The notes beneath the pieces were generated by a model. The model saw only the letters and a program-made list of their open reading frames with translations, had not been told where the DNA came from and did no database searches. Positions 50,955 through 59,244 of a stretch of DNA of 64,000 bases are shown here, one piece after another; the first letter of the stretch is position 1; every line of letters starts with the position of its first letter. This DNA is from Micavibrio_B sp964399985 (GTDB lineage Bacteria > Pseudomonadota > Alphaproteobacteria > Micavibrionales > Micavibrionaceae), in the NCBI GenBank assembly GCA_964399985.1, contig CAYNRY010000002.1:186001-250000 (forward strand), written 5' to 3'. The translations under genes were made by a program, and so were the position numbers.

Positions 50955-52211
50955 TTACTGGTTCATACTCTGGAAGAAATCGTCGTTGGATTTCGTGTCT
51001 TTGAGTTTATCAAGCAAGAATTCCATCGCGTCGACTGTGCCCATCGGGTTGAGAATACGGCGCAGGACCCACATTTTCTGCAAGGTCTGCTTGTCGGTGA
51101 GAAGTTCTTCTTTGCGCGTACCGGATTTCTGAATGTCGATGGCCGGGAAGACGCGCTTATCGGCGATCTTGCGGTCAAGGACAATCTCCGAGTTACCGGT
51201 TCCTTTGAATTCTTCGAAGATGACTTCATCCATACGCGAGCCAGTATCGATCAGGGCGGTGGCGATAATGGTCAGGCTTCCCCCTTGTTCGATGTTACGC
51301 GCCGCACCGAAGAAGCGCTTCGGGCGTTGAAGGGCGTTGGCATCCACACCACCGGTCAAAACTTTACCCGAAGACGGGACGACGGTGTTATAGGCGCGGG
51401 CCAGACGAGTGATGGAATCGAGAAGGACGATAACGTCGCGCTTATGTTCGACAAGACGCTTGGCTTTTTCAAGCACCATCTCGGCGACCTGAACGTGGCG
51501 GGAAGCGGGTTCGTCGAAAGTCGAGGAGATGACTTCGCCGCGGACGCTACGCGCCATGTCAGTGACTTCTTCAGGGCGTTCATCGATCAAGAGAACCAGC
51601 AGATAGGCATCCGGGTGATTGGCGGCGATTGAGGCCGCGATATCCTGCAGCATAACCGTTTTACCGACGCGGGGCGGAGCGACGATCAAGGCGCGCTGGC
51701 CAAAGCCGATCGGCGAGGTCAGCTCGATCACGCGCTGGGTCATATTCTTTTTGGTCGGATCCATCAGCTCTAGATTGATCTTACGTTCCGGATAAAGCGG
51801 GGTTAGGTTATCAAAATTAATGCGGTGGCGCAGCTTCTCCGGCGTTTCACCGTTAATGCTATCGACTTTGAGGAGCGCGAAATACCGTTCGGAATCTTTC
51901 GGGGCGCGAATTTCGCCCTCTAAACTGTCACCGGTGCGAAGGCCGAAGCGGCGGACCTGGGATGGCGAAACGTAAATATCATCGGGACCTGGCAGGTAGT
52001 TTTCTTCAGGGGCGCGAAGGAAGCCGAAGCCATCCTGCAACACTTCCAAAACGCCGGAGCCTGCGATCGGCACGCCCTGCTCGGCGAGACGTTTGAGAAT
52101 GGCGAACATCATGTCCTGCTTGCGCATCGAGGCGCAGTTTTCGATGTCCAGCTCCTCGGCAAAAGCGAGCAGTTCAGCAGGGCTGCGGGTTTTTAAATCC
52201 TGTAAATTCAT
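50955..52211 (-). CDS. rho: Transcription termination factor Rho
   Basis: 418 aa from the ATG at 52211 (MNLQDLKTRSPAELLAFAEE); a TTG 18 bases upstream is less likely. N-terminal SAP-like helices, the RNA-binding OB fold (GVLEVLQDGFGFLRAPEENYLPGPDDIYVSPSQIRRF type), then the RecA-like motor with Walker A APPRVGKT near residue 178, LLIDERPEEVTDM and LLDSITRLARAYN. Hexameric RNA-dependent helicase that ends transcription. It has a factor-independent terminator of its own. Confidence 0.97.
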   Translation of the reverse strand: MNLQDLKTRSPAELLAFAEELDIENCASMRKQDMMFAILKRLAEQGVPIAGSGVLEVLQDGFGFLRAPEENYLPGPDDIYVSPSQVRRFGLRTGDSLEGEIRAPKDSERYFALLKVDSINGETPEKLRHRINFDNLTPLYPERKINLELMDPTKKNMTQRVIELTSPIGFGQRALIVAPPRVGKTVMLQDIAASIAANHPDAYLLVLLIDERPEEVTDMARSVRGEVISSTFDEPASRHVQVAEMVLEKAKRLVEHKRDVIVLLDSITRLARAYNTVVPSSGKVLTGGVDANALQRPKRFFGAARNIEQGGSLTIIATALIDTGSRMDEVIFEEFKGTGNSEIVLDRKIADKRVFPAIDIQKSGTRKEELLTDKQTLQKMWVLRRILNPMGTVDAMEFLLDKLKDTKSNDDFFQSMNQ

Positions 52212-52601
52212 GGGAAACTCTGGGGTCAAACTCTTGGTTTTATAGGGCGTTGAAAGCCGTGAAAAATCGGGAGGGGTTAATTCGCTTAAGGTGTCTGGTT
52301 AATTGGAATAAATGTTCTTCAACTAATCTTTTTTAGGGGGATGTCTTTCAATTCGAGGATATCTTTCGAATGGTTCGATTTCCTGGCTATCTCAAGCCTT
52401 ACGGCGCGGATCAATTCTTCTAATTTTTTTCAGGAAGTTCTCAAAGACAGGAGCATATATACCGCTTCCATAATGCCCTGTCAAATGGATTCGAATCAAA
52501 AACGGGGGGTTAAAAAGGGGATAGAAGCGGGAAAAACTGGACATGGATTCTGGAATTCGGCTAGAAATAAGAAAAATTATTGAAAATATGACAGGGAAAC
52601 T
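52212..52601. other. Intergenic region between rho and an unknown gene
   Basis: 390 bp. It must hold the rho promoter and that of the divergent gene. An 80-codon frame (52341-52583) is open but has no proper SD spacing and an unconvincing composition. I see no RNA gene or known regulatory motif. Confidence 0.4.
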
Positions 52602-53522
52602 ATGGGTAAACCGTTATTGAACCAATCTTCTCATTTCATTTTAGCACTCGCAAATGCCCACAGTATTTTGAAAAACAGCCAATCAGATTTGCAAATCGGC
52701 ATTAAGGAACCTATAGCGGATGCTTCGCCAAGTCTCAGCGAAAATTTCAAAAGCGCTGCTGAGCAAGAGGTCCAAACAGATCCCAAAATAGAATCAAATG
52801 CCATAAGACTAGGCGGATTTCTCTTTCGTTGCCTTGCGGGGATTCATATGGGCGAAGAAACAGACACGGTAGAAATTAATTACGGATATAGCGAAGAGGG
52901 AAATTATCATTATTTCGAATTGTATCCGGAGTTTTGTTATAGGGATGAAGAATTCGATAATCTTAGCTTGCCGCTTCAAGCTGCTTATCTGCGGATTACT
53001 AAAAAGATTGAAAATTTTCTCGAAGATCTAAGTTCCGCATGTGACTACGAGGAAGGCGAGATCCAATCCGAGACAGGCTCATTCTACTTCAATAGCAAAA
53101 CTAATCTTTATAAAATTCTTTCACGTTATGCGACCAAAAGAAAAATCGATATTAACTCGATCGATAAAATTGTCTTGAATCCCATCAAGCTTGATTTCGA
53201 AGGGCATACAATCGATAGAAAGCAACACGATCTGGAAATAACTGGGCTTCTCAACCAGCGTATAGCGAGTATCGCAAAAGAAAGTCCAGATTATGAAGAA
53301 GAGCTTGTTCGCTATGCTCTACAACAACCTTTCGTGAATTTAAGAGAACTAAATTCAGCTGCATATATGGTTAAACACGTTAATACGCCTCAAACCATGA
53401 ATACAGCAATTTATTTCGCGTTGCTTGAAGAGGCCGCAAAACTTGAAGATGGAATCAACCGTGATTTCGAAGGACCTTGTTTCGATTATAGGGGCACACT
53501 ACTTCGCCCGACGATAAACTGA
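52602..53522 (+). CDS. Hypothetical protein
   Basis: 306 aa, not recognised. It is acidic, cytoplasmic by composition and without membrane segments. The N-terminal 70 residues look disordered. The middle contains EINYGYSEEGNYHYFELYP and FCYRDEEFD. It stands alone between two long intergenic stretches. AT-rich composition resembles that of the 1673 gene and suggests an accessory gene. Confidence 0.6.
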   Translation: MGKPLLNQSSHFILALANAHSILKNSQSDLQIGIKEPIADASPSLSENFKSAAEQEVQTDPKIESNAIRLGGFLFRCLAGIHMGEETDTVEINYGYSEEGNYHYFELYPEFCYRDEEFDNLSLPLQAAYLRITKKIENFLEDLSSACDYEEGEIQSETGSFYFNSKTNLYKILSRYATKRKIDINSIDKIVLNPIKLDFEGHTIDRKQHDLEITGLLNQRIASIAKESPDYEEELVRYALQQPFVNLRELNSAAYMVKHVNTPQTMNTAIYFALLEEAAKLEDGINRDFEGPCFDYRGTLLRPTIN

Positions 53523-53926
53523 AATATGTCTTTCTATGAATCTTATATATCTTAGATTCAGTAGTAATAGATATTAGGGGGCATGAGTCATGGGGATAAA
53601 ATTTATCCGGATTCTTACCCACATGCGAAACGATATGGACTCAATACGCAAATATGAGAGTCCGGAAATTATCTACGGGAACAAAACGAGATATCCTCGA
53701 TTCCGGACAGGCGGCTTATAAAGTTTCTCCATGGTGGTGAAGTGGCTTAAACCCTCGGCGCGGAATCTGGATAGCTTCATACATAAACAGTCCGTTACTT
53801 TATCAGCCTTCTATCCACAGAGATCCCCAGAGCGGGGCGTATCGGAAATAAAGGCGCAATTTTCCCTCTGTTGAAGGAGATAATTCTGGCGTAGATTTAT
53901 GGCGTTTCAATTCGCCGGGGGTTTTT
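53523..53926. other. Long intergenic region
   Basis: 404 bp. It contains one possible tiny gene (53590-53721), a DnaA-box-like CTATCCACA near 53813 with one mismatch, and probably the promoter of the fusion gene at 53927. No tRNA, known RNA family or clear terminator is seen. Confidence 0.4.
53590..53721 (+). CDS. Possible small basic protein
   Basis: 43 aa, MGIKFIRILTHMRNDMDSIR then KYESPEIIYGNKTRYPRFRT GGL. AGGGGG lies 8 bases before the ATG, a good SD. The peptide is basic and has no hydrophobic helix. Listed because of the SD; it may be spurious. Confidence 0.35.
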   Translation: MGIKFIRILTHMRNDMDSIRKYESPEIIYGNKTRYPRFRTGGL

Positions 53927-56047
53927 ATGGCAGATAAAGATTACAATATTCTAAGAGAAGTGAACGACCATTACTTTACGAATTTTGTCTCGTTCTCGCT
54001 TTTATTCACGTTGCCCTATGAGCCATTGTCAGAAGAAGCCAAACTTGCCAGCGATATCAACCAACTCGTAGAACAGAAAAACTATCCCGCGGCGATCGAG
54101 CTTGCAGAAAAATGCATCTCTCTTTATCCCAATCCGGAAAATACATTTCTTGAATTACAGATTTACGCTTACTGGACGTCCGGCAATATACCAAACCAGG
54201 AATTCCTGGCCTATTACACAGGAATGGAAGAAGTTTTACCGAAGGCGGCCTATATAAATTTTAACAAGGCTTATCTTTATATAAGAGAAAAAAATTTCAA
54301 TGCCGCGGTTGAAGAACTGAAAAAAGCGCGTGCCAAAGAACCTAACCATAAGTCCAGCACGGGTCTTTTATTCCTGATCTATTATTTCGCGAAAGACGAA
54401 TTATGGCGCAGCCTTTATTTAACCATTCAGAAGAGCAAGATTTTTGAAGAAAAAATAACCAATATCATCAGCATCGGCGATACTATCAGGAATAATTCCT
54501 TCTCACCCGTATATAAAAGCGCGGATAAGGACCGGTTAAAATCATCCAATGACGAGCTTCTGGCGAAATTTCCTGAATTCGTCATGGTAAAGCCGCCGGA
54601 ACAAGAAAATATTTTAATCGCCGCTGCGGAGACTAATTACTTACGCGATTATATCGTAACACTTATCATGTCGGCGCTGGAATTACCCGAGAGGAATTTC
54701 GGCATTCACGTTCATTTATACAATCCGATGGGCATAGATATCGATCTCCTTAAACTTTACGATCAGAAATATCCTGAAGCCAGACTCAGTTATTCCTACG
54801 AAAAAGGATCGCTGACCTATGAGATCGAGAATACGGCTTATTACGCTTCGATGCGCTTTGCCCGCACCTATCAGATTTTAGAACAAAGCAATGTCAAAAA
54901 AGCCGCATTGCTTGATGCGGATTCCCTTATCAAACAAGATCCTTTTTCCCGCGATGATATAAGAAATGCCGACGTGGTTCTGACGAAAGGACCCGATATG
55001 GCACCCTACTGGGAGAATTTCGCCGGCGGTTTCAACTGCTTCTCCAAGACGGAGACAGGTTTGAAAGCAGCAGGGTATATTGCCAATGTCATTTTGAAGA
55101 ATATGGCCGAGAGCAACGGTTTCTGGTTTCTCGATCAGGTGGCCATTTTCGACATGTTCAACCATTTGTCGAAGACGCAGAAGATCGACAGTATTTCCTA
55201 TGACGATCTGTTCGGAAAAGATTCGCGTCATGTCGAAGGAACGACTTTCTGGACCTATACGAACGAAGATAAAATTCGCGACAATCCCATGAACCGCGAA
55301 CGCCAGAACCTGATTGCCAAATATGCGATAAATCAGGAATGGAACCTTCTGATCCACGCTAAATATGGCCGGATGTGTATGAATCGCAATGACGAATACA
55401 TCACCCGCAACATAATGGCATATGGAAGCTGGTGCGATCATGAAATCGTATATATGAGATCTATTCTCGATATCGGTGATACGGTTCTTGAAATTGGCGC
55501 GAATATGGGATCGCATACGCTGGCGCTTGCCAAGCATGTCGGCAATGAGGGAAAAGTCATAGCCATCGAGGCCCAGCGGCTGATGTTCCAGTCGGTCTGC
55601 GCGAACATCGCCATGAACAGCCTGCAAAATGTATATGCCTATAATATCGCGATTGGCGAACAGGAAGGCGTGTTAAAAGTATCGGAACTCGATCCGCAAA
55701 TGAACCAGAATTTCGGCGGCTATCGCCCAAAAGAAAACACAGGTGAGACCGAAGTAGCTTTAAGAACCGTCGATTCCCTGAAAATAGACAAATGCAAGCT
55801 GATCAAAATGGATATCGAAGGCATGGAGCTGGAGGCACTTAAGGGTGCAAAGGAAACGCTTTCGCGGCTACAGCCTGTCCTGTTTTTTGAGTCCCATGGC
55901 GAAGAAATCAAGTCTATTGCTGATTTTCTCAAGGATTTCGGCTATACAATCTATGATTTTGCGCTGGCGGACGATCCTATGTATCTTGCGGTTACCGAAA
56001 AACATATCTGTTATCCGGAGATGTTTCATATAAAACCGATAAAGTAA
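53927..56047 (+). CDS. TPR / glycosyltransferase-like / FkbM methyltransferase fusion
   Basis: 706 aa. Residues about 40-190 form TPR-like helical repeats (YPAAIELAEKCISLYPN, FNAAVEELKKARAKEPNH). Residues about 225-430 look like a GT-A type glycosyltransferase: ILIAAAETNYLRDYIVTL and the DxD-like LLDADSLI. Residues about 500-690 are an FkbM-family SAM methyltransferase with VLEIGANMGSHTLALAKHVG, VIAIEAQ, and KLIKMDIEGMELEALKGA. Such enzymes modify surface glycans or glycoproteins. The substrate is unknown. It is followed by an unknown gene 57 bp later and precedes the pilus operon. Confidence 0.75.
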   Translation: MADKDYNILREVNDHYFTNFVSFSLLFTLPYEPLSEEAKLASDINQLVEQKNYPAAIELAEKCISLYPNPENTFLELQIYAYWTSGNIPNQEFLAYYTGMEEVLPKAAYINFNKAYLYIREKNFNAAVEELKKARAKEPNHKSSTGLLFLIYYFAKDELWRSLYLTIQKSKIFEEKITNIISIGDTIRNNSFSPVYKSADKDRLKSSNDELLAKFPEFVMVKPPEQENILIAAAETNYLRDYIVTLIMSALELPERNFGIHVHLYNPMGIDIDLLKLYDQKYPEARLSYSYEKGSLTYEIENTAYYASMRFARTYQILEQSNVKKAALLDADSLIKQDPFSRDDIRNADVVLTKGPDMAPYWENFAGGFNCFSKTETGLKAAGYIANVILKNMAESNGFWFLDQVAIFDMFNHLSKTQKIDSISYDDLFGKDSRHVEGTTFWTYTNEDKIRDNPMNRERQNLIAKYAINQEWNLLIHAKYGRMCMNRNDEYITRNIMAYGSWCDHEIVYMRSILDIGDTVLEIGANMGSHTLALAKHVGNEGKVIAIEAQRLMFQSVCANIAMNSLQNVYAYNIAIGEQEGVLKVSELDPQMNQNFGGYRPKENTGETEVALRTVDSLKIDKCKLIKMDIEGMELEALKGAKETLSRLQPVLFFESHGEEIKSIADFLKDFGYTIYDFALADDPMYLAVTEKHICYPEMFHIKPIK

Positions 56048-56104
56048 CAACTCGTTAAAGATTAGATCTTATATATTAAGGCTATCTAATTCCTGCAGGG
56101 CCTC

Positions 56105-56716
56105 ATGTTCCAAGATTCCTACGTCAAACTCGATAAAGCGGAAACCAAAGACCTTGTCGAAAGGCTGAAAAGCGATATCGATGGGGGCGCCTTCGACCCG
56201 TCTTCGACAGTTGTGATGGCCCGCGAATTGCCTTTTTATAAAAATTCAAAATTTTTCGATATTGCCGATCATCGCAATATGCCGCCTGCCCGCCGATTTG
56301 TCGTGATGCAGGGAGGCAAGGCCGTTATCCTCGATTTCACCAATGCGCCTATCTATAGCCTGAATGAAACAGCGCCGGTTAACTTGAATGAAAAAACCGT
56401 TATCGACTACGCCCGGTTTTTCTTTTCCTTCGTTCGCGGTCGTCATGGCCGATTTATCATCGTCGAAAGTGTGGATGACATTCAATGGCGGGAAGAGCCG
56501 CCGCCCGCCGCCCGCAAGGCTATCGGCAAGATGGTTGCGCCCATTCAACTGGAAGGTACTGAAGGCGGGGTTTACCGTCTTGGCATCCATATGATGTTCA
56601 AGGATTCCCTGTTTAAGGCAAATGTCGATATTTCTCCAAACGGCCACGTCAAAATCCTCGAAGAAACTCTTTTGATAGAAGACATTCCGGTTATCGATGA
56701 CATAATCGGCCAATAA
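56105..56716 (+). CDS. Hypothetical protein
   Basis: 203 aa, not recognised. Starts MFQDSYVKLDKAETKDLVER. Mixed alpha/beta with RRFVVMQGGKAVILDFTNAPIY and a region RGRHGRFIIVESVDDIQW. No signal peptide or membrane segment. It may be co-transcribed with the glycosyltransferase/methyltransferase fusion upstream. Confidence 0.6.
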   Translation: MFQDSYVKLDKAETKDLVERLKSDIDGGAFDPSSTVVMARELPFYKNSKFFDIADHRNMPPARRFVVMQGGKAVILDFTNAPIYSLNETAPVNLNEKTVIDYARFFFSFVRGRHGRFIIVESVDDIQWREEPPPAARKAIGKMVAPIQLEGTEGGVYRLGIHMMFKDSLFKANVDISPNGHVKILEETLLIEDIPVIDDIIGQ

Positions 56717-57045
56717 TTTTCTTATAAATAGAAATTTTTGCCGCCTTGGGAAAAAACTTCCTTATAAAAGAGATTCTATAAAGGTTATATTTTCCGGCGT
56801 AAGTGCCTCCCTGCGTGTGTTCTGAAAAACTATCCTCAAGAAAATACCTTTATTAAAAGGCATTATTGCCCATTCCTGCCATTTTGGCACGCCTCCTGCA
56901 TTTAAGCTTTCATTAGGAACTTTTTGTTAAGAATAAACGAGGAAAGGTCTGAATAAGGATAAAATTTGATCTTTATTTAAGCCAAGCTTAACGACGAATA
57001 GGTAATATTATTTTAGCAACACACATCCTCAGAAAGGGATTTATT
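56717..57045. other. Regulatory region of the pilus operon
   Basis: 329 bp, AT-rich, without a gene. It holds the sigma54-type site at 56885-56900 and an SD (AAAGGGA) before the first pilin gene, leaving about 140 bp of leader. Space upstream of the site would allow enhancer sites for an activator, but none is recognised. Confidence 0.55.
56885..56900 (+). promoter_or_regulatory. Sigma54 (-24/-12) promoter of the pilus operon
   Basis: TGGCACGCCTCCTGCA: GG at 56886-56887 and GC at 56898-56899, 10-bp gap. It matches the consensus TGGCACG-N4-TTGCA at all but one position. Confidence 0.7.
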
Positions 57046-57636
57046 ATGAGAACCGCAAAGAAATTGCTGCTTGCAACTGCTTTAACCGTCGCATTTGGAA
57101 TTACGGCGCACTCAGCATTCGCTACAGAAGCAGATGTTGAAGCTGTCGCCATTACAAGGGCCGCTATTACACTTACACCAGGTACTGATATTGATTTTGG
57201 AACGATCGACTTCGGTGCGGCCCAAGCGGGTGATATTGTTCTTAACCCTGTTGGAGGCGCAGTAGATGTTTCAGCCGCAACAGATATCACAGCCAGCGGA
57301 GCGCCTACGGCAGGCGTATTGACCGTTGGCGGCGATGGTGAAACAGACGTAGGCATTACATGTCTGGCGACCGCCACTTTGACAGATGATGTCACCGGCG
57401 CTGCCAGCATCACTTTATCCGATGTTATGGTGTCAGTCGACGGCGGAGCTGCTGTGGCATGTGACGGTCTCGGCGTAACGGAAACAGTTGTCGATCTGGC
57501 TGTAACACCAGCTCCGGTTTTGACTTTCGGCGGCACACTCGATGTAACGGCAAACGCGATCGATGCTGGTAACTTTACCTACAGCACAGAAAATACAGGC
57601 GGCGTTCCTGTTACAGTGCGGGTTGTTTACCAATAA
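57046..57636 (+). CDS. DUF4402 pilus subunit 1 (major-type)
   Basis: 196 aa, signal peptide MRTAKKLLLATALTVAFGIT...FA. The mature protein is a Gly/Ala/Thr/Val-rich beta domain of the DUF4402 type (TPGTDIDFGTIDFGAAQAGDIVLNP, then VTVRVVYQ at the end, a donor-strand-like terminus). It has two Cys (ITCLATA, VACDGLG) that may pair. It is followed by a strong terminator, so its transcript can exceed that of the downstream genes, as expected for a major pilin. Confidence 0.85.
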   Translation: MRTAKKLLLATALTVAFGITAHSAFATEADVEAVAITRAAITLTPGTDIDFGTIDFGAAQAGDIVLNPVGGAVDVSAATDITASGAPTAGVLTVGGDGETDVGITCLATATLTDDVTGAASITLSDVMVSVDGGAAVACDGLGVTETVVDLAVTPAPVLTFGGTLDVTANAIDAGNFTYSTENTGGVPVTVRVVYQ

Positions 57637-57668
57637 TTAGGTTAGCTTAGTCTCTAGAAATTCATTTG

Positions 57669-57691
57669 AACCGCCCCTAAAAGGGGCGGTT
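57669..57691 (+). terminator. Attenuating terminator after the first pilin gene
   Basis: AACCGCCCCT (57669-57678), loop AAA, AGGGGCGGTT (57682-57691), then TTTT. A perfect 10-bp stem. It separates the first subunit from the second pilin, chaperone and usher genes. Confidence 0.9.
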
Positions 57692-57777
57692 TTTATATGT
57701 GGATAATCTTTGTATAAAAAGGCTTTGAAACTCCGGAAGCATATAATTTAAAGGCTAAATTTAATATATCTGGAAGT

Positions 57778-58329
57778 ATGAATTTTCGAATCAAAAGAAC
57801 ATTTCTAATAGCGTTGGGAAGCATCTCCATCCTGGGCTATCCGGTCTTGTCTTTTGCCCAAACTTTTTCAAGCAATTCGGATATCAGTTTCGGCATTATC
57901 GAATTTGCCACCTCCCATCTCGGCCAGCTGACAATCGGCACCAATGGCGGCGTCTCTCTTACCGGTAGCGGTCTATTTTATCAGGGCGATGCGACTGTCG
58001 GCCAAGCCGTGATTACAGGCGATAGCGGAATTATCGAAATCCGCTGCTCCGCCTCTGCCATTTTAGGCGCGCAGGACGGCGGTGGTACGCTGACGATTAC
58101 GCCGATTGAAATTTCTCTCAATTCAGGCGTTGCAGCTGGAGCTGGAAATATTTGTAACGGCACAAGCGGCAATGTTGCGATGGTAATAGATCTATCCGTT
58201 ACGTCGGACCCCAGAATTCTTATCGGCGGCACGCTGAATATTCCTTCTCAAGCGCTTAACAGTTCAACCACTTTTACCAGTATTACGAGCGGCGGCGATT
58301 CCATTTCCATCAGCGCCGTCTTTCAATGA
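57778..58329 (+). CDS. DUF4402 pilus subunit 2 (minor-type)
   Basis: 183 aa, signal peptide MNFRIKRTFLIALGSISILG...FA. Same DUF4402 layout as subunit 1: SDISFGIIEFATSHLGQLTIG, a Cys pair (IRCSAS, NICNGT), and a C-terminal VISISAVFQ-like strand. More diverged and probably a minor subunit or adaptor. Its stop overlaps the chaperone frame. Confidence 0.82.
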   Translation: MNFRIKRTFLIALGSISILGYPVLSFAQTFSSNSDISFGIIEFATSHLGQLTIGTNGGVSLTGSGLFYQGDATVGQAVITGDSGIIEIRCSASAILGAQDGGGTLTITPIEISLNSGVAAGAGNICNGTSGNVAMVIDLSVTSDPRILIGGTLNIPSQALNSSTTFTSITSGGDSISISAVFQ

Positions 58330-58340
58330 AAGGATCTAAA

Positions 58341-59186
58341 ATGAATTTCAAATATTCCCTCCTCTCGACCCTGTTCGTCCTTATGCTTCTCGGGCATTCT
58401 CTTCCGGCCAAGGCAGCCCAGATTCTTTTCGTCGCGCCGACGCGGCTCGAGTTGACGGAATCCAAAAAAGTCGATGTTCTCAACGTCACGAATTTATCCG
58501 ACAGTCCGAGATATTACAAAATATCCCTCGAAGATGTCGTCATGAACGAAAAAGGCACGACATCCGTTGTAGATAGCTATCCCTATTCGGCAAAAAAACT
58601 GCTCCGCTTTTTCCCGCGTAAATTTTTGATCCAGCCGGGTGAGAGACAAATCATTCGCATCATGACGAAATTTCCGGCGGACACTGAAGATGGCCAATAC
58701 CATTCTCATATCCATTTTCTCGAAGACAAGGACGCGCAGCTCGCCGCAGAGAAAGCTGCAGAAGCAGCCGGAGAAAAAAGGGCTGTGTCAGGCACGAGAG
58801 TAAAGGCACCTATGGCCTATTCCGCCATGATCCCGATTATCATTACGAAGGGAAAGATAGATACGCAAGTAGACTGGATAGATCCCAAGCTTTCAAAATC
58901 GGATAAGCCCAATACATATAAAATGTCTACGCAGCTTACACGTCAGGGCAATGGCCAGGGTGTAGCTTATATCGATGCCATTCTTGTCCAGCCGGATGGA
59001 AAGCAAGTGCAGATCGGCAAACGCCATACCGCCTATATATATCGCGAGATCGATAAGCGCGATTATTCATTCGAATTACCTTTCCCGGAAACTGTAACTG
59101 CCAGCGGGCAGATAAAATTTCTTCTTCTAACGGGAAGCAAGAACAACCCGGCCCTTATCAAAGAGGTGCTGTTACCTATTCCTTAA
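58341..59186 (+). CDS. PapD-like fimbrial chaperone
   Basis: 281 aa from the ATG at 58341 (MNFKYSLLSTLFVLML signal peptide); AAGGA lies 7 bases upstream, so this start is better than the ATG at 58326. Ig-like domain 1: ILFVAPTRLELTESKKVDVLNVTN, FPRKFLIQPGERQIIRIM, DGQYHSHIHFLED. Longer than classical PapD chaperones and of the type found with DUF4402 pilins. It folds pilins in the periplasm and hands them to the usher. Confidence 0.86.
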   Translation: MNFKYSLLSTLFVLMLLGHSLPAKAAQILFVAPTRLELTESKKVDVLNVTNLSDSPRYYKISLEDVVMNEKGTTSVVDSYPYSAKKLLRFFPRKFLIQPGERQIIRIMTKFPADTEDGQYHSHIHFLEDKDAQLAAEKAAEAAGEKRAVSGTRVKAPMAYSAMIPIIITKGKIDTQVDWIDPKLSKSDKPNTYKMSTQLTRQGNGQGVAYIDAILVQPDGKQVQIGKRHTAYIYREIDKRDYSFELPFPETVTASGQIKFLLLTGSKNNPALIKEVLLPIP

Positions 59187-59238
59187 CCGGAGTCTATTGC
59201 CCCAGCCGGGGCGACTGTCCAATTTCTTTGGAGATTAA

Positions 59239-59244
59239 ATGTAA
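59239..59244 (+). promoter_or_regulatory. Minimal start-stop ORF (ATG TAA) before the usher start
   Basis: GGAG (59230-59233) is followed after 5 bases by ATG at 59239-59241 and at once by TAA at 59242-59244. The usher GTG begins at the next base (59245). The SD is ideally spaced for the ATG but is 11 bases from the GTG. Confidence 0.6.

Noticed and set aside
52341..52583. 80-codon frame between rho and the 306-aa gene
   Set aside because: GGGGG directly abuts the ATG without spacing and the sequence has no coding-like features.
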